Shown: piece by piece, positions 13,166 through 24,981 of the stretch
Numbering within the stretch: the first letter of the stretch is position 1
How the letters are laid out: each line of letters starts with the position of its first letter
Assembly (NCBI GenBank): GCA_000733355.1
Contig: JNVV01000027.1
Location: forward strand, 1 to 64,000
Reading direction: 5' to 3'
Length of the DNA stretch: 64,000 nt
From: Falciphora oryzae
Taxonomy: Eukaryota; Ascomycota; Sordariomycetes; Magnaporthales; Magnaporthaceae
Notes under the pieces: generated by a model
Seen by the model: only the letters and a program-made list of their open reading frames with translations
Database searches by the model: none
What the model was told of the DNA's origin: nothing
Made by a program: the position numbers and the translations under genes

Positions 13166-13466
13166 AGGGCACTGGTGTGCAACTAACAATGTGCCGCCCC
13201 AACGACAACCGTTCCTTGTCGACGCCGGCGGCGACGTCATCATGTGCGACTGTGCCAGCCACCCCGAGGACCCGGGATTCTGCTGCCGGGACATGTACAC
13301 GGCGCTGTGCGCCTCCAACCCGTCCCTGGAGAGGAGCGCCGAGGCTCTGGCCGTGTACTCGGCCGCGCTCTACGACGAGATGGAGTCAGCCCAACAGCCT
13401 ATCGTGTGGCTCCGAGCCCGGCCCCCTAGACACCCAGACCCGGGGTTTGCGGCGGATATACTGTAA
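12477..13466 (+). CDS. Asn-rich protein with one CCCH-type zinc finger
   Basis: Single-exon frame of 329 residues ending at TAA 13464-13466. Residues about 15-130 are almost entirely Asn with Gly, Ser and Arg, a prion-like low-complexity domain with RNG/NNR repeats. A Gln/Gly-rich linker follows. A zinc-finger-like motif comes next: C180-x4-C185-x4-C190-x3-H194 (CRYNPCTRANCNRVH), close to the Nab2/ZC3H14 style of CCCH finger. Then come eight Pro and about eleven Gln (213-231) and a folded-looking C-terminal 90 residues with CDC, CC and LC cysteines and a helix-like SAEALAVYSAALYDEME. This composition suggests an RNA-binding protein able to enter RNP granules (inference). I do not recognise a named family. 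The Asn codons derive mainly from AAC/AAT repeats. The start has an AAAT ATGG context and no upstream in-frame alternative. Confidence 0.75.
12528..12855 (+). repeat. coding AAC/GGC-type trinucleotide repeat region
   Basis: Imperfect (AAC)n with interspersed GGC, CGC and AGC triplets encoding the poly-Asn domain. It contains a run of short copies of a 12-nt AACAACGGGAAC-like unit around 12690-12740. All interruptions keep frame. Confidence 0.85.
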
Positions 13467-16400
13467 CGGTTCCGTTGGTTTAGGGGCTAAAAGTCATTGT
13501 TCTACAGAGATTGTCAGGATCGGTTTTTTTTTCTTTTTTTCTTTTTTTCTTTTCTTTTCTTTTTCTTTTCTGTTAGACTTGAAAGCGGGTATATAGAGAT
13601 ATCGAATGGATTGTTTTCTGGTCTCCACAAGTGTGTTTTTTCTTGTTTCTGCTAGTGAGATCTTGGTGCAAGGTGAGTGTCGTGCAAATAGGATCTCAAG
13701 ATTCGACGATCGATTTGGCGGCTTAAGATCACGTGAGAAGGGCGGGTGTTCCGTGGATTTGGGTGGCTGGAAAGCGACGTCAGCTGACAGCCGGAAACCT
13801 AAACCTCTCCGTTCCCCGCCATTGCCCACCCACGACTTCGCCCGAGACTGGCAGGAGGCGCCGTTATCTGTTTCTTCCCATTGATTGCTGCTCGGCTCCG
13901 CGCACCCATAACATAATTATGACACGGGCAGGCAGTCGTCATTGATCGACATCGGACCTTTTGATCAGCTACTTGCGCCTCTCGTTCTGTCCCACCTCAC
14001 TACCTACCTGAGCATGACCGGGCCGGCTTCATGCTGGGATCACCTCGATCACACCTCACCTACTACCAGCTCGATTCCATGTGGCCCGCCCGAGTCACTT
14101 GAGGAAGCACGCTGGCCTGGCTCCCGACCATTCCTCACGGGATCTTGATCCAAGCTCGACGAGACAGAATGCGGGGAACAATTCCCGTGCTGCTGGTGGG
14201 GTCCAGGTAGGTGTATGCCTCGGGTGCGGAGGGGCGCATCTCACACAGACCACCCGCCGCCGAAATCATGACAGCAAACGGCCGGATCCGTGCCGCCAGG
14301 GTCTATTGTGGCATGTTCGGGGGTGCCAGTGAACCTTCAGGCACTCAATCGGGTGGATCATGGACCATGTGCGGGGCGCCTACTGGTGTTCATCCAGCCT
14401 CTCTCCGTGCAATGTTGGCGTTCATCTGATTCGGACTCGACGAAGATGCACAGCCTGCTTTCGTGCCTACGTACCGACATCGGGCGCGCCTGGGCAGTCG
14501 GGACTTGATCGTCAACGGATCTTGGCCCTGTTGACGGGCAGCGACAGCAAACTGCCACGCGTGGCCGAGGAGGACACGACCAGGGCTTGCCCCACAGCCA
14601 TGGTGTCTTGCGGCTCAAGTAGATGGCCGGTTGAGGGCTTCGCTGTCGACTAACGCCGCGAGCCTGACACTAACTTGAACTGTGCCTAGGCCACCTGCTA
14701 GGTACGGATGGATATTTCACGCGGGTTCTGGCAAAGACTCTCCCACTTCCTCTGTTCACTCGGTCGTCACTGGGGCCGCCCAACGAAGTGGCGGCTGTGG
14801 TTGAATGCGCTACGGGTGTCTGGTCTCGACGGGTCGCTAGCGACTGGAGGCGCAGGGGATTGTTGCATGGGATGGACGCGCACCGAGGGGGGCGGCACTG
14901 GCCTTGCAAATCGTAAAATTGCATGATATCATAGGTAGCTTTGACCGGTGCGCGTTCATCTCCCTGCTCGGCTGCATCATGGAGAGATGCGGACGGGAAG
15001 GCTGGGTCGCGGAGCCAGGATCGCGCGACTTGAATTTCGCCCGGCTCTGATCAGGACGCCTTTGTGGCCGTTGCTTGCCGATGTTCAGAGAGGGGACTCT
15101 GAACTTCTACAGGCCGGCTCGAGGAAAAAAAAAAAAAGGAGACGAAAGAATGAGGAGGGTGGAAAAAAAAGGGAGAACAAAAGAAAGACATGGAATCGGG
15201 TACGGATGGCGGCTGGCCGTCTGTCCTGTTCGTCCGTCCTACATGGTGGCCCAAGTTTGGCCTATTTTGGGTCGGCGAGGGATATCCCACCGTTCACTGG
15301 CGCTTCAGGCTTTGCGCGCTGCTCAGCTTGCTGGCAAGCTTCCTTTGAATGGAAAGCGAACAAAGGAGCACGCCTGCACGCCTGCTCTCGCATCGGAGCT
15401 AGGGCGGGAAATGGGTAGCGCACTGCAGCAGCCTTATCGACTCGATCGCTCGCCGATTGCCTCGACGGGGCTGTGTCCGATTGCACCCGGCTTCGAGAAC
15501 AATGAGCAAGCTGTTCAACACACGACACCAACGCGCACCGACAGCCGTGCGATCGGATCGGCTGGACGAGTAACTGCCGAAGCAAGCTTGGTATTGTGTG
15601 TCTAGAGCGCGTGGATTTCTCCAGGTTGTGGGAACAGGTGTCTACCACACAAGGACCGACCCTCGAGCATCGATCCACCGCTGGAAAAGCTGGTTTGCGC
15701 CGCGCCTGGAGCCATCGCCGAACAAACGCGAGGATATCGCCCGTAAAGACAGCACCCATCCTGCATGCACGTTGCCTGCAGAGCCCAGTCGCTTGCGGGC
15801 TTGGCTGGCGGGTGTCTTTGGGAAATCTAGACCGCGTCCGGCCGTTGGCCAACGAGTGCACGCGACTGCCAGACGTCCCGACTTAGGTGGACGCCGCAGC
15901 CCTGCTCCAAGCTTCATCCCATCCGCGCAGACAGCCTGCCTGACAAGACCAGTACCGCACGCGCTCCTCTCTGCGCGCTCCTATCGACGTACGCACAGCA
16001 TATCATCGTCCGCAGCAGACCATCTCCGGATTGCTCCTAGAAAAGGCGACTTAACAAACGCCCGACACAAACGCATGCCAGACTTGGCGACGGACAGCAG
16101 ACCACCAACACATGTCGGCAAAGCTCGCCAGGCCATTCCCCTTGCCCAACTGAGATGTCGCGCCATCCCGATCCTCGAATTTGAGAGCATTCGCCATTCG
16201 CCCCGATTGACCCGCCGGCTGGGGTGTCCTGCCTCGAATCACAGCAGACTCGAGTCTCGCATCCCGCCAGCCACCAAAATCGTACGTCCTGCATTCGACC
16301 CTCTCTCTGGCGACGAGAAAGGCGGAGGGCTGTTTTTTCGGTGCCCATCACGTTAGCTTTTGCCACATTGTGCCAACAGCAAGGCAAGCAGCAGCCTTTG

Positions 16401-16619
16401 CTGGCTGGATGTCTGGTGGGTGTGGGCTAGAGCTCCAGCGGGCTGTCAGCGCCTCTTGCCAGCAGCTTGGGTGCAGGCGGCCACTGAAACGCGGGTCCCT
16501 CCAGCGAAGACACAGCGGGTCCGCAGCAAGGCTGGAGGACGGCATCCTTGTCTGCTCGGCTAAGGTCCCGCCTTGACCAGCACTAAAACTCAAAATCCGA
16601 ATCTCGTGGAGCCACAGCC
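13467..16619. other. intergenic, no supportable gene
   Basis: About 3.1 kb. A C/T-rich block (13520-13575) immediately follows the Asn-rich gene and is probably its 3' UTR. A purine-rich A/G tract lies around 15120-15185. Long frames near 15600-16350 have no codon bias or family resemblance and overlap frames on the other strand. The final few hundred bases are the likely 5' UTR and promoter of the CTK1 gene. Confidence 0.55.
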
Positions 16620-18954
16620 ATGGACCTCAAACCACGTTATCGCCCTCACAATGCTGCAATGCCCGACGACGGCCGCACCAACATCAACGGTGACGAGCGC
16701 AGCGACCGCCGCCTGAGGCATGACAGAGGCATGAGTTCGGCGCGTAGATCCCCATCGCCCCCGCTCCCCTTGGCCGCCGATTTGACCCAACGCCCTCGCG
16801 AGAGCCGCCGGAAGCCGACCAGGGCGAGCTCCCTCACGCGGCCCGGCATCACCACCACGACCGCCCCCGACTCGAGGCCCGGGGACCTCGACCGGCCTCA
16901 TCCACCGCCCGACCCCCAGCGACACCAGCGCCACAAGTCGCGGGGCCGGAGTCGAGATCGCCCGCGCCGTCCCGAGAGGCCGCGCTCCCGCGCTCCCCGC
17001 GGCGACCCTCGCGACCCTCGCGACCTGCCTGACCATCCACCCTCCCTCGACCCCCGTCCCGACCGCTCGCGCCAGGAACAGCATCCCCGGGACAAGGAAC
17101 GCCATCAATCCGCCGCCAGAGACCCTGCGCATCGCACAACGGGCTCGCCGCCCCCGTCATCCTCTAAACGCCCGCGGAGCCCCGGCCCTCCGCCATTCAC
17201 AGACCTGGATCCGTCGGCGAAGAGACCTCGCCACGACGACCACAGCCCCCATCGTCCTGATCAATCCTACCAAGACCAGCAGCAGCACACCCAACACCCC
17301 GACCAGCGGCGAGGAGGCCGTCGGGACGAGGGACCTCGGCGCCCAGATTCGCCCTTTGGCCGCCGACGCTCGCTGTCGCCCGAACGCGACCCCCGACGCG
17401 ACAAGCGATCCAAGAAGAAAAAGAAGAAGAATAAGAATCGTCGCGGTCGATCGAGATCCCCAGGCCCGAGAGGTAGAGACGGGGGCCCACCGCCCCGCGA
17501 CCCGCGTGACCAAGCCCGACCACCTGGCCCCTATCCGCGAAGGGACTCTCCCCTAGGCAGAGGCGGCTACTCGCGCTCACCACCACCCCCGGGGTCGCGC
17601 CGGCCATCATTTTCCCGTGGCCGCTCTCCATTCTCTCCTAGACGAGCAGGTGGCGGAGGCGAGCGACCCCCGACGTCGTCTTCGTTCGACGCCCAGTCCC
17701 GTGATCGAAACACGCCTGACAGAGACCACCACAATCACCCCGACGCGCAGCGCAGGCACCACCATCAGGGCGAGGCCCGGTCTCCACCGCCGCCGCCGCG
17801 CGAGCGGGAGCGTGATCGGGAACGCGAGCCTAGGGGCAAAAAGGGCAGGAATCGTGAAGAGCGTTCCTCCCGCAAGTCTCAGCCGCAGGTCTCAGGCGCT
17901 AACAGTATAGAGGTCAACATGTCGGCCAGAGGTGGAGGGTACCGGGGCGGCCACAACTCGGGCGGCGGGTATCCTATGAAAGGTTCCTACAGTCAGGGGA
18001 TGCCGTCCCGCCACCAAGACCCGAGGCGGTTTTCTCACTCGTCGGGCCACGCCACTCCTAATTCCTCCTTCCATGGATCGCCACCACCACAGTCGCCCTA
18101 CGGCGGGAGCCAGACTTGGGGCAATCACCAACAACCACAACAACAGCAGTATGCATCACCAAGGTAAGCCATCAGATATGCCTGCATTCAGCCCTTTCGC
18201 TTTCTCGTTCCAAGATTTTCATCCTGCTTTGGGGGGCCAGGGAGCCAAGATTGATTACTAACGTGGTGTGTTCAGCCAATACCCTCCTCAATACCCTCAA
18301 GGCGGAGGAGGCTACACCCCGACGGGTCCGCATGGCCAGTTCCATCAAGCACATTCCCCTTCGTACGGTCCGCCATCAGGACCAAGCCCGCAGTATTCCA
18401 CGTACCCACAAGGCCCAGCGCGAGGCGGCTATAGGAATGGCCCTGGCGGGTTCCGTGGTGGGAACGCCTTCGGCAACACCGGGCGCGCCGGATATCGTGG
18501 CAATAACTTCAAGAGCACTCACTCAAATAGCAGCATGCACGGCGGCAGTGGCCACACGAGCCCTACGGCAGCATCCAACAATGATGATGTGGCCATGGAG
18601 TCGCACGTGGAGGCGAACGGGCCTCATGCGCAACAACCGGAAGCCGCAGAGGAAGACAATCCTTTCAGGCCGTCCAAGGACTTGCAGGTCGAGGATACCA
18701 GCCCGTCCGCACAGCCTACTGACGATCCACAACCGCTGCATCAGCAGCAGGAGGGGTCCCTGGAGCAACAACAGCAGGATCGAGGACAGGAGCCAGAACA
18801 AGAGCAACAGCGACAGCAAGACATGCCTCCCCCAACGACGAGACAGCCTCCAACTGGTCCGCAGAACACCAAGATCAAGTTTCAAATGAGGAGCTCCAAA
18901 GCACCGGCCACGATGCCCAAGCCCGAGATCTCGTCCAAGTTCAACGCCATCCCT

Positions 18955-18989
<35 letters not shown>

Positions 18990-20679
18990 GCTACAAAAGC
19001 AGCAGCAACAGCGCCCCGAGTCCTCCAAACACGATCGAGACCCCCCTCGAAATGCGCCGACAGAGCCCGCGGCGGCGAGGCCAAGACATGACCGTTGGCA
19101 ACGGCCACCTCACGACGCTCCCCGACAGCCCCAGCAGCAGCAACAGCAGCAGCCACCACAGCCCCGATTCAGGATAGTCAAGAAGTTGATGAAGCGCCCT
19201 ATTCGGAAAGACCCCTTGCCTGCTGAGCTGGCAACCTCCGAGTCGGTTTTCTATCGCAAGCCCGGAAACGAGTCGGTCGTTGGCTCGGGAACATACGGAA
19301 AGGTGTTCAAGGCCATCAACGTGTACACCAAGAACCTGGTGGCGCTGAAGAGGATCCGCATGGAGGGCGAGCGGGACGGATTCCCCGTGACTGCAGTGCG
19401 CGAGATCAAGCTGCTGCAGTCGCTCAAGCACATCAATATTGTACAGCTGCAGGAGGTCATGGTGGAGAAGAACGACTGCTTCATGGTGTTCGAGTACCTG
19501 TCGCACGACTTGACGGGCCTGCTGAACCACCCAAGCTTCAAGCTAGACGCGGCGCAGAAGAAGCACCTGGCCAAGCAGATGTTCGAGGGGCTCGACTACC
19601 TGCACCGCCGCGGAGTGTTGCACCGAGACATCAAGGCGGCCAACATCCTGGTCAGCAACGACGGAGTTCTTAAGCTCGCCGACTTTGGACTGGCTCGCTT
19701 CTACGCGAAGCGTCACCAGCTCGATTACACAAACCGCGTCATCACCATCTGGTACCGCTCGCCCGAGTTGCTCCTGGGCGAGACCCAGTACGGCCCCGCC
19801 GTCGATATCTGGAGCGCCGCTTGCGTCATGGTCGAGATCCTGACGCGTTACGCCATCTTCCCGGGCGAGGGCGGCGAGATCAGTCAGCTCGACAAGATCT
19901 GGGCTGTCTTGGGCACGCCCAACCGATCCGAATGGCCGGGGCTTGTCGACATGCCCTGGTTCGAGCTGCTGCGCCCTTCTTTCCGCCGTCCAAACACCTT
20001 TGCAAAGCTATATTGTGAGCGCCTCACCCCCGCCGCCTTCACGCTTCTCGAGGCCATGTTCCGTTTCGACCCGACCAGGAGACCGTCAGCCGCCGAGGTC
20101 CTGGAGCACCCGTACTTTGCCAAGGAGGAGCCGACTCCAAGGCAGGCTGTCGAGTAAGCAATTTTTTTTCTGTTTTCCCCAACAGATATCCAATACACTT
20201 TTCAAAAAACGTGCTAACCCCTTCCGCCTACGTCCAACAGACTTGCCGCTATCGACGGCGACTGGCACGAGTTCGAGTCGAAGCAGCTCCGTCGCAAAAA
20301 CGAACAGAAGGAGAAAGAAGCAAGAAGGGCCGCAAAGGAGAGGGAGAGGGAGAGTGCCAACGGCGGAGATTCGTCGACAGCCGCGGGCAAAGACAATGGC
20401 GACAATAGGAAGCGCCCCCACGAATCGGCGACCCACGACCAGCGCCAGCGCGATCCCAAGAGGCAGCACGTGGACGAACGCCCAGCGCAACAGCCGGAGC
20501 GGAAGCAACGGTCGAGCGATTCGACTCAAGCGGAGAAACAGGAACGGCAGCAATCGGGAGAGGCCGATGTGGCCGGCCCAGCAAAAGTTGCTGCCGCTGC
20601 CGCTGCCGCATCAAACCCGGAACCGGTGCCGGAGGATTCAGCTGTAGCAGTTGTGAGCGCGACAGCAGGCGATCCTTGA
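16620..20679 (+). CDS. CTK1: CTD kinase catalytic subunit (CDK12/CTK1 type)
   Basis: Cyclin-dependent kinase that phosphorylates Ser2 of the RNA polymerase II C-terminal domain during elongation, in the nucleus, as the catalytic part of CTDK-I. Three exons: 16620-18163, 18276-20153 and 20241-20679 (introns 112 and 87 nt), 1286 residues. Residues 1-840 are a long disordered region: first Arg/Ser/Pro/Asp-rich (SR-like), then Gly/Tyr/Gln-rich, then polyGln. The kinase domain spans about 847-1130, with G-loop GSGTYGKV (851-858), catalytic Lys873, a PITAIRE-helix equivalent PVTAVRE (885-891), HRDIKAAN (964-971), DFG at 984 and activation-loop Thr1000 in YTNRV. The C-terminal tail begins LAAIDGDWHEFESK, which I recognise from fungal CTK1 proteins, and continues charged and Lys/Arg/Glu-rich. 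A BUR1/CDK9 identity is less likely because of the size, the PVTAVRE helix and the DWHEFES tail. Confidence 0.95.
18945..19006 (+). repeat. coding CAG/CAA repeat (polyGln) in CTK1
   Basis: Mixed CAG/CAA codons give a Gln tract upstream of the kinase domain. A shorter second Gln run sits about 130 nt further on, at about 19131-19155. Confidence 0.85.
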
Positions 20680-22204
20680 ACCGCTGCTGCAGTGCCCGGC
20701 TGGCGTAACTGGCGTGTGGGTTGGACTTTTTGTTGCCGACATGCCCCGAATGAAGACTTTTCTTGCGTATCTATACCATGGTTGGGCAAATGGGGAGAGG
20801 GTTACTTTTCTTCTTCCTTTTCTGGTGTTGCCCACAGTTAATATGTGTGCGGTTGATCAGGTCGCCACTGCGCTGTCCTCGTTAGACCTACCCTTGGAGC
20901 AGTGAAGCAAAAGCATTATGGGTAGGACCAGGTGGTCGACGAACAAAAAAATGAAGGAAAAAAAAAAGATACGGACGGAGGTGTCGAGAGGGGAGCAAAA
21001 GGGTAGAAAACGGCTTCGGGTAGCTGAGCTCGGTTTAGGAGCGTCTTGCATGTTGTACCATAATACACCAGCGGAGAGACACTTTTTTTTTTTTTTTTTT
21101 CATTTATTTATCATTATTGACGATATCATCATCTAGCTTGACGTTCAGGGCCATGCCAGGGGGGAGAGCAGCATCTAGCTGAGGCGCTGGGAATGAACTC
21201 GCGTCCTGGTATTTCCTCTGAGGTTCTTACCTAGCTCGCTCCCATTTCTAGGCTAGATATTAGATGTGCATTTTACCACACGTTCTAGTTCATCGACGAC
21301 ATTTCAGGCAATCACAAGAGCAGGGCAAGCAACGGAGAGGCGACTTAGCTTAGCACTCTCGAACAGCCACGGGCAAGAAGCAAACATGCCACGTATGATT
21401 GTGACGATTGGCTTGAGAAATACAAATGAGAGCGAGTGGTCATAGGTCATCTAGGTCTAGGGAGACACTCTAGTTAAGATACGTGTAGAAGACCTCTTCA
21501 TGAAACACACAAGCAGTCCTTGAGGATGTACCCTGGCCCCAGAGTTGAGAATAAGAGAGAACAAGTAAATAGAAGACAAAGGAAATTTCGATCGAGTCTG
21601 TCTCGTTCTACCTAGGTAGTTTGTATCCTTTAGTCATCTTGCCAACAAAACAAATGAAAATCTTGCTTGAAACGCCGGTAAAAAAAAAAAAAAAAAAAAA
21701 AAAGACAAACGAACAAAATGGGGTATGATGTGTTGCGTTGCGTTTACGCCCAAAAACCAAAAGGGAAAAAAAGAAGCATAAAAACAAACCAAAAGCCAAG
21801 AGACGCCCGCTTCTTTCGAAAAAGATAAACAAATAAAAGCAAAAAAAAAAAAAAAAAAAAAAAAAAAGATAAAGAGTGCCCTCTCCCACTGTGCCGCCAA
21901 AGACGACAAGCGTGGGATGGAATAGTACATTCGAATCGAAAAACCCCCCTCCCGTTTATTTTTTTTTTTCCTTTCGTGGCGTCGTAGTAATACAGGTCGG
22001 GCTGTCGGCTGTGGCTTGGCCAGACATGCAGGAATTAGTGTGGTGTGGTTGGACGTGGGTTGCGCCAAGGGGAGGCTGTGCCGTAAGTTGTAGTAAATGG
22101 GTGGGTGTTGGGTTGTGGAGGAGGCGTGGAGGCCTTCGCATAAGCCGACTCAGCTCAGCTTCAGCTTTTCTCGTCACGGGGGAGCAATCCTACAGCTGGT
22201 AGAA
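20680..22204. other. intergenic between convergent genes
   Basis: Shared 3' flank of CTK1 (plus) and the CFEM-like gene (minus). It is A/T-rich relative to the rest, with T18 at 21083-21100, A24 at 21680-21703 and A27 at 21841-21867. No coding signal. Confidence 0.6.
21680..21867. repeat. paired long A-tracts (24 and 27 A)
   Basis: Two pure A runs, 21680-21703 and 21841-21867, lie about 140 nt apart in the 3' flank shared by two convergent genes. Confidence 0.9.
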
Positions 22205-24981
22205 TCACCCCACTTTCAGGAACAGGTCGTCCCCGCGCCGGGTAGGCGTCAGCTTGGGCTCCCAGCCGGGAGTCGCCGGCAGGCGCAGGTGGTCCTTGCT
22301 CGGTGGCACCTCGACAGTTGTTGCTCCGAGATGCTGCTGTGACTGCTGCGGCTGCTCGCGCTTCCACTGGGACCGGGCTCCCATGAACTCGCCCTCGTCT
22401 GCGGCGGCGTCCAGGCTCAGGCACACCGCCTTCTCGACCCCGACCCGCTTGGCGAGCAGCGCGCTGCCCACGCTGCCGACCGTGTTGAAGCTGTCTGGGG
22501 ACTTGGGGTGGCTGTGGCTGCTGCTGCCGCTCCTGCTGCTGGTGTAAGGGCTGCTGCTGCCGTCGTCGCTGTAGGGGTTGCCGTAGTCGGCTGCTGCTGG
22601 TGATTTCCGCCCCGCCAGGTCACGGCTGCTAAAAGGGCCGCCGTAGTTGGTCCCGACGGCGCTGGCGCCCTGCTGCTGCGCACGCGGGCCGCTGCCAGTC
22701 AAGCTGCGTCCCAATGCCTGGCCCGCCACGGGGGACTTCGCAGGCTCGGGTATGGCGCCTAGAGTTAGGCTCGGCTGGCCGGATGGCGATCGTTGCAATT
22801 TTGCCTGTTGTTGCTGGTGCAGCTGACGCTGCTCCGGCGTCATGCTCCTGCGCACATCCCTGCGCGGGATCGCGGGGTAGGCGACAGGCGAGACGCCCGG
22901 GGATACGGGAGAGTTCTTCTTCTCCGGGGTTGCTGACGGCAGTTGCGCGACGGCCCCCGGCTGGCTCGAGAGATCGTTGTTCATGGCCAGCATCTTGGCG
23001 TAGGCCGATTTGGGAAACGGCGGCATCGGAGGGACCGGGTTCTCAGGATCAGAAAACTTCGGCTGTGGCGGGGTGAAGGGGGAGTAGACGCTGGAGCTCG
23101 CGCTCAGCTCCTCCTTGTTATGTCCCTTGGTGCCCTGGTCGAGGTTGATGGGCGACCCCAGCCTCTGTGGCACGTTGAGCGGCGCAACTGCGGCCGACGC
23201 AACCTCGACACCATTGGCCCCCTCCGACCGCGGGGCGTTGCCGCCCTTGAGCGTCGACCGGCGCCTCCAGTTGCCCCATTTGTCGGCCACGTAGTACGTC
23301 GTCGCCGAGTGAGGGTCGCCAGGTGGCGGCCGCCAGATCTGCGCCCCGTCCGCCTCGGCCTCTTCCTCTCCGTCCTCGGCGAACTCGGTCACGTCGCTAT
23401 CCCTGCTCGGCGGGATGGCGAGCGTGAGCGTAGGCCTGATACTCCCGGACGGGGAGCCCGTCCACCCTCGCGAAAACTGCCCCTGCTCGTGTTGCGGTGG
23501 AGTGAACTGCAGCGACTCCCGCTTTGCCGTTGCTGCTGCTGCCGGGATCGCGGCAGACGCGTAGATTGGCCCTGCCGGCTGGAAGCGGCCGGCGACGATG
23601 TCCGGGGAGAGCGCCATCCCAATATTTCCCTCCGCTCGAGGCCGAGCGCCGCCCACGATGGTCTCGTACGGCCTCGGCGCCCACGCGTCATCAGTGCCGC
23701 CTCCTACGCCCATGGGCCTCGAGATCTGCATGCTCTGCGGCCGCGAGCCATTCTGGCTATTGCCCTTCTTGCTGCCCCCTCGGCTCCACGAGTCCCGGAG
23801 TCGTGCAAAGGCGCCGCCGGCGCCGCCACCGCCACCGCCGGGTCCGCCACGGCCGCCGTAGAACGACGACCTAGCCGCGTTCTCGCCGTTCTGCAGCCGG
23901 TCCCGTCTCCGCCGCCTAGCGAGAAACGCCAGCGCCATCAGCAGAAACGCACCGGCCACGGCGCCGACCGTGATACCAGCAACCTGGCCCCCACTCAGCC
24001 TGGCCGTCCCTGAGGTCTGGTTGGGTGCCGCCACGGGGGTCGCCGAGGTGTTCGGCGGGACCGGGGTGTTCGTGATCGTCTGCGAGGTATAGGAACTCGG
24101 GTTCGAGGCTTCCTTGCTCGAAGTTTGCCTAGGCGCTGTTATTAAGGTGGTTGGAAGGGACGAGGAGCCGGTGCTTGAAGTTCGTGTTGTCGTCAGAGAA
24201 GTGGGGGAAGCCCTCGGGGAGGTCACTGAGGAGCTCGCTGAGGAGGTTGCCGATGTTGAGGATGTGGTCGAGGGAGTCGCCGAAGAAGAGGTCGAAGAGG
24301 TCGTCGAAAATGCTGTCGAAGAAGAGGTCGAAGAGGTCGTCGAAAATGCTGTCGAAGAAGTCGTTGAAGGACCCCTCGAGGAAGTTCTCGAAGAAGCCCT
24401 CGAGGAAGTTCTCGAAGAAGCCCTCGAGGAAACCCTCGAAGAAGTTCTCGAAGAAGTCCTCGAGGAATCTGTTGAGGAAGCCGTCGGAGTAAACGTGCGT
24501 GTCTGCGCAACCGTGGTTGCCACGATGACCCTCTGCGTCGGCACAGCAAAGCCAGCTACCGTGTGGCATATCGAGTACGCCCCGGTCATTGAAGCCGCTG
24601 GGATGATTGTTAGCATCTGCCGCCCGTTGGGAGGACAGGACTGTACTTACGTGGCACTTGATCAACCGCGCAACGGCCAACGTTCATCTCGGCCGCCATG
24701 CACTGGACCGCGCCCTCACCGAACGTAGCCCCGGTCGAGCCGTACCTGAAGCATAGGCACTCGAGGGACGGGTTGGCGCCGCACGCATCTAAGAACCTGT
24801 TGTTCTCTATGAAAGCCTGGTAGCAGCCCTTCGCGCAGGTGGGCACAAAGGTGTTCGCCGCCGCCGCCTCTGGAGCGGCCGCTGAGGCATCCGCCGCGCG
24901 GGCGAAAGTCGGCGCTGAGGCCCATAGCGAGAGGATGAGACTGAGGATATCAGGCCTAATCGCCACGGAGCTAGGAGACAT
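22205..24981 (-). CDS. CFEM-like, Ser/Thr-rich, single-pass membrane protein
   Basis: Cell-surface protein of the type fungi use for haem uptake, wall attachment or surface sensing; the specific role is unknown. Two exons, 24981-24651 and 24597-22205, give 907 residues. The 53-nt intron (24598-24650) has GTAAGT, a GCTAAC branch and a CCCAG acceptor. A signal peptide occupies about residues 1-30. Eight cysteines (49, 53, 67, 75, 77, 94, 104, 121) follow a CFEM-like order including the LEC-LC pair, but the C94-C104 gap is longer than usual and the Asp often seen just before the fourth Cys is not evident. Residues 145-309 are a Ser/Thr-rich, probably O-mannosylated stalk made of SSR/SST repeats. 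A transmembrane helix lies at about 317-337, followed by RRRRR, so the roughly 565-residue low-complexity tail should be cytoplasmic. There is no GPI signal, which separates it from wall-anchored CFEM proteins. Confidence 0.8.
24281..24480 (-). repeat. in-frame tandem repeats in the stalk of the CFEM-like gene
   Basis: A 36-bp unit occurs twice without a mismatch (24281-24316 and 24317-24352), with a partial third copy. A 24-bp unit then repeats from 24373 to about 24480 with decay. Both periods are multiples of three and extend the Ser/Thr/Arg stalk. Confidence 0.85.

Noticed and set aside
12447..13262. Minus-strand Val/Ala/Ile-rich frame opposite the Asn-rich gene, looking like a multi-pass membrane protein
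   Set aside because: It is the reverse complement of AAC/AAT repeats (GTT/ATT codons), and the plus-strand frame has the zinc finger and a clean start and stop.
15598..16356. 252-codon plus-strand frame upstream of CTK1
   Set aside because: Composition is Arg/Pro/Ser from random GC-rich sequence, with opposing frames open as well. More likely CTK1 promoter and leader.
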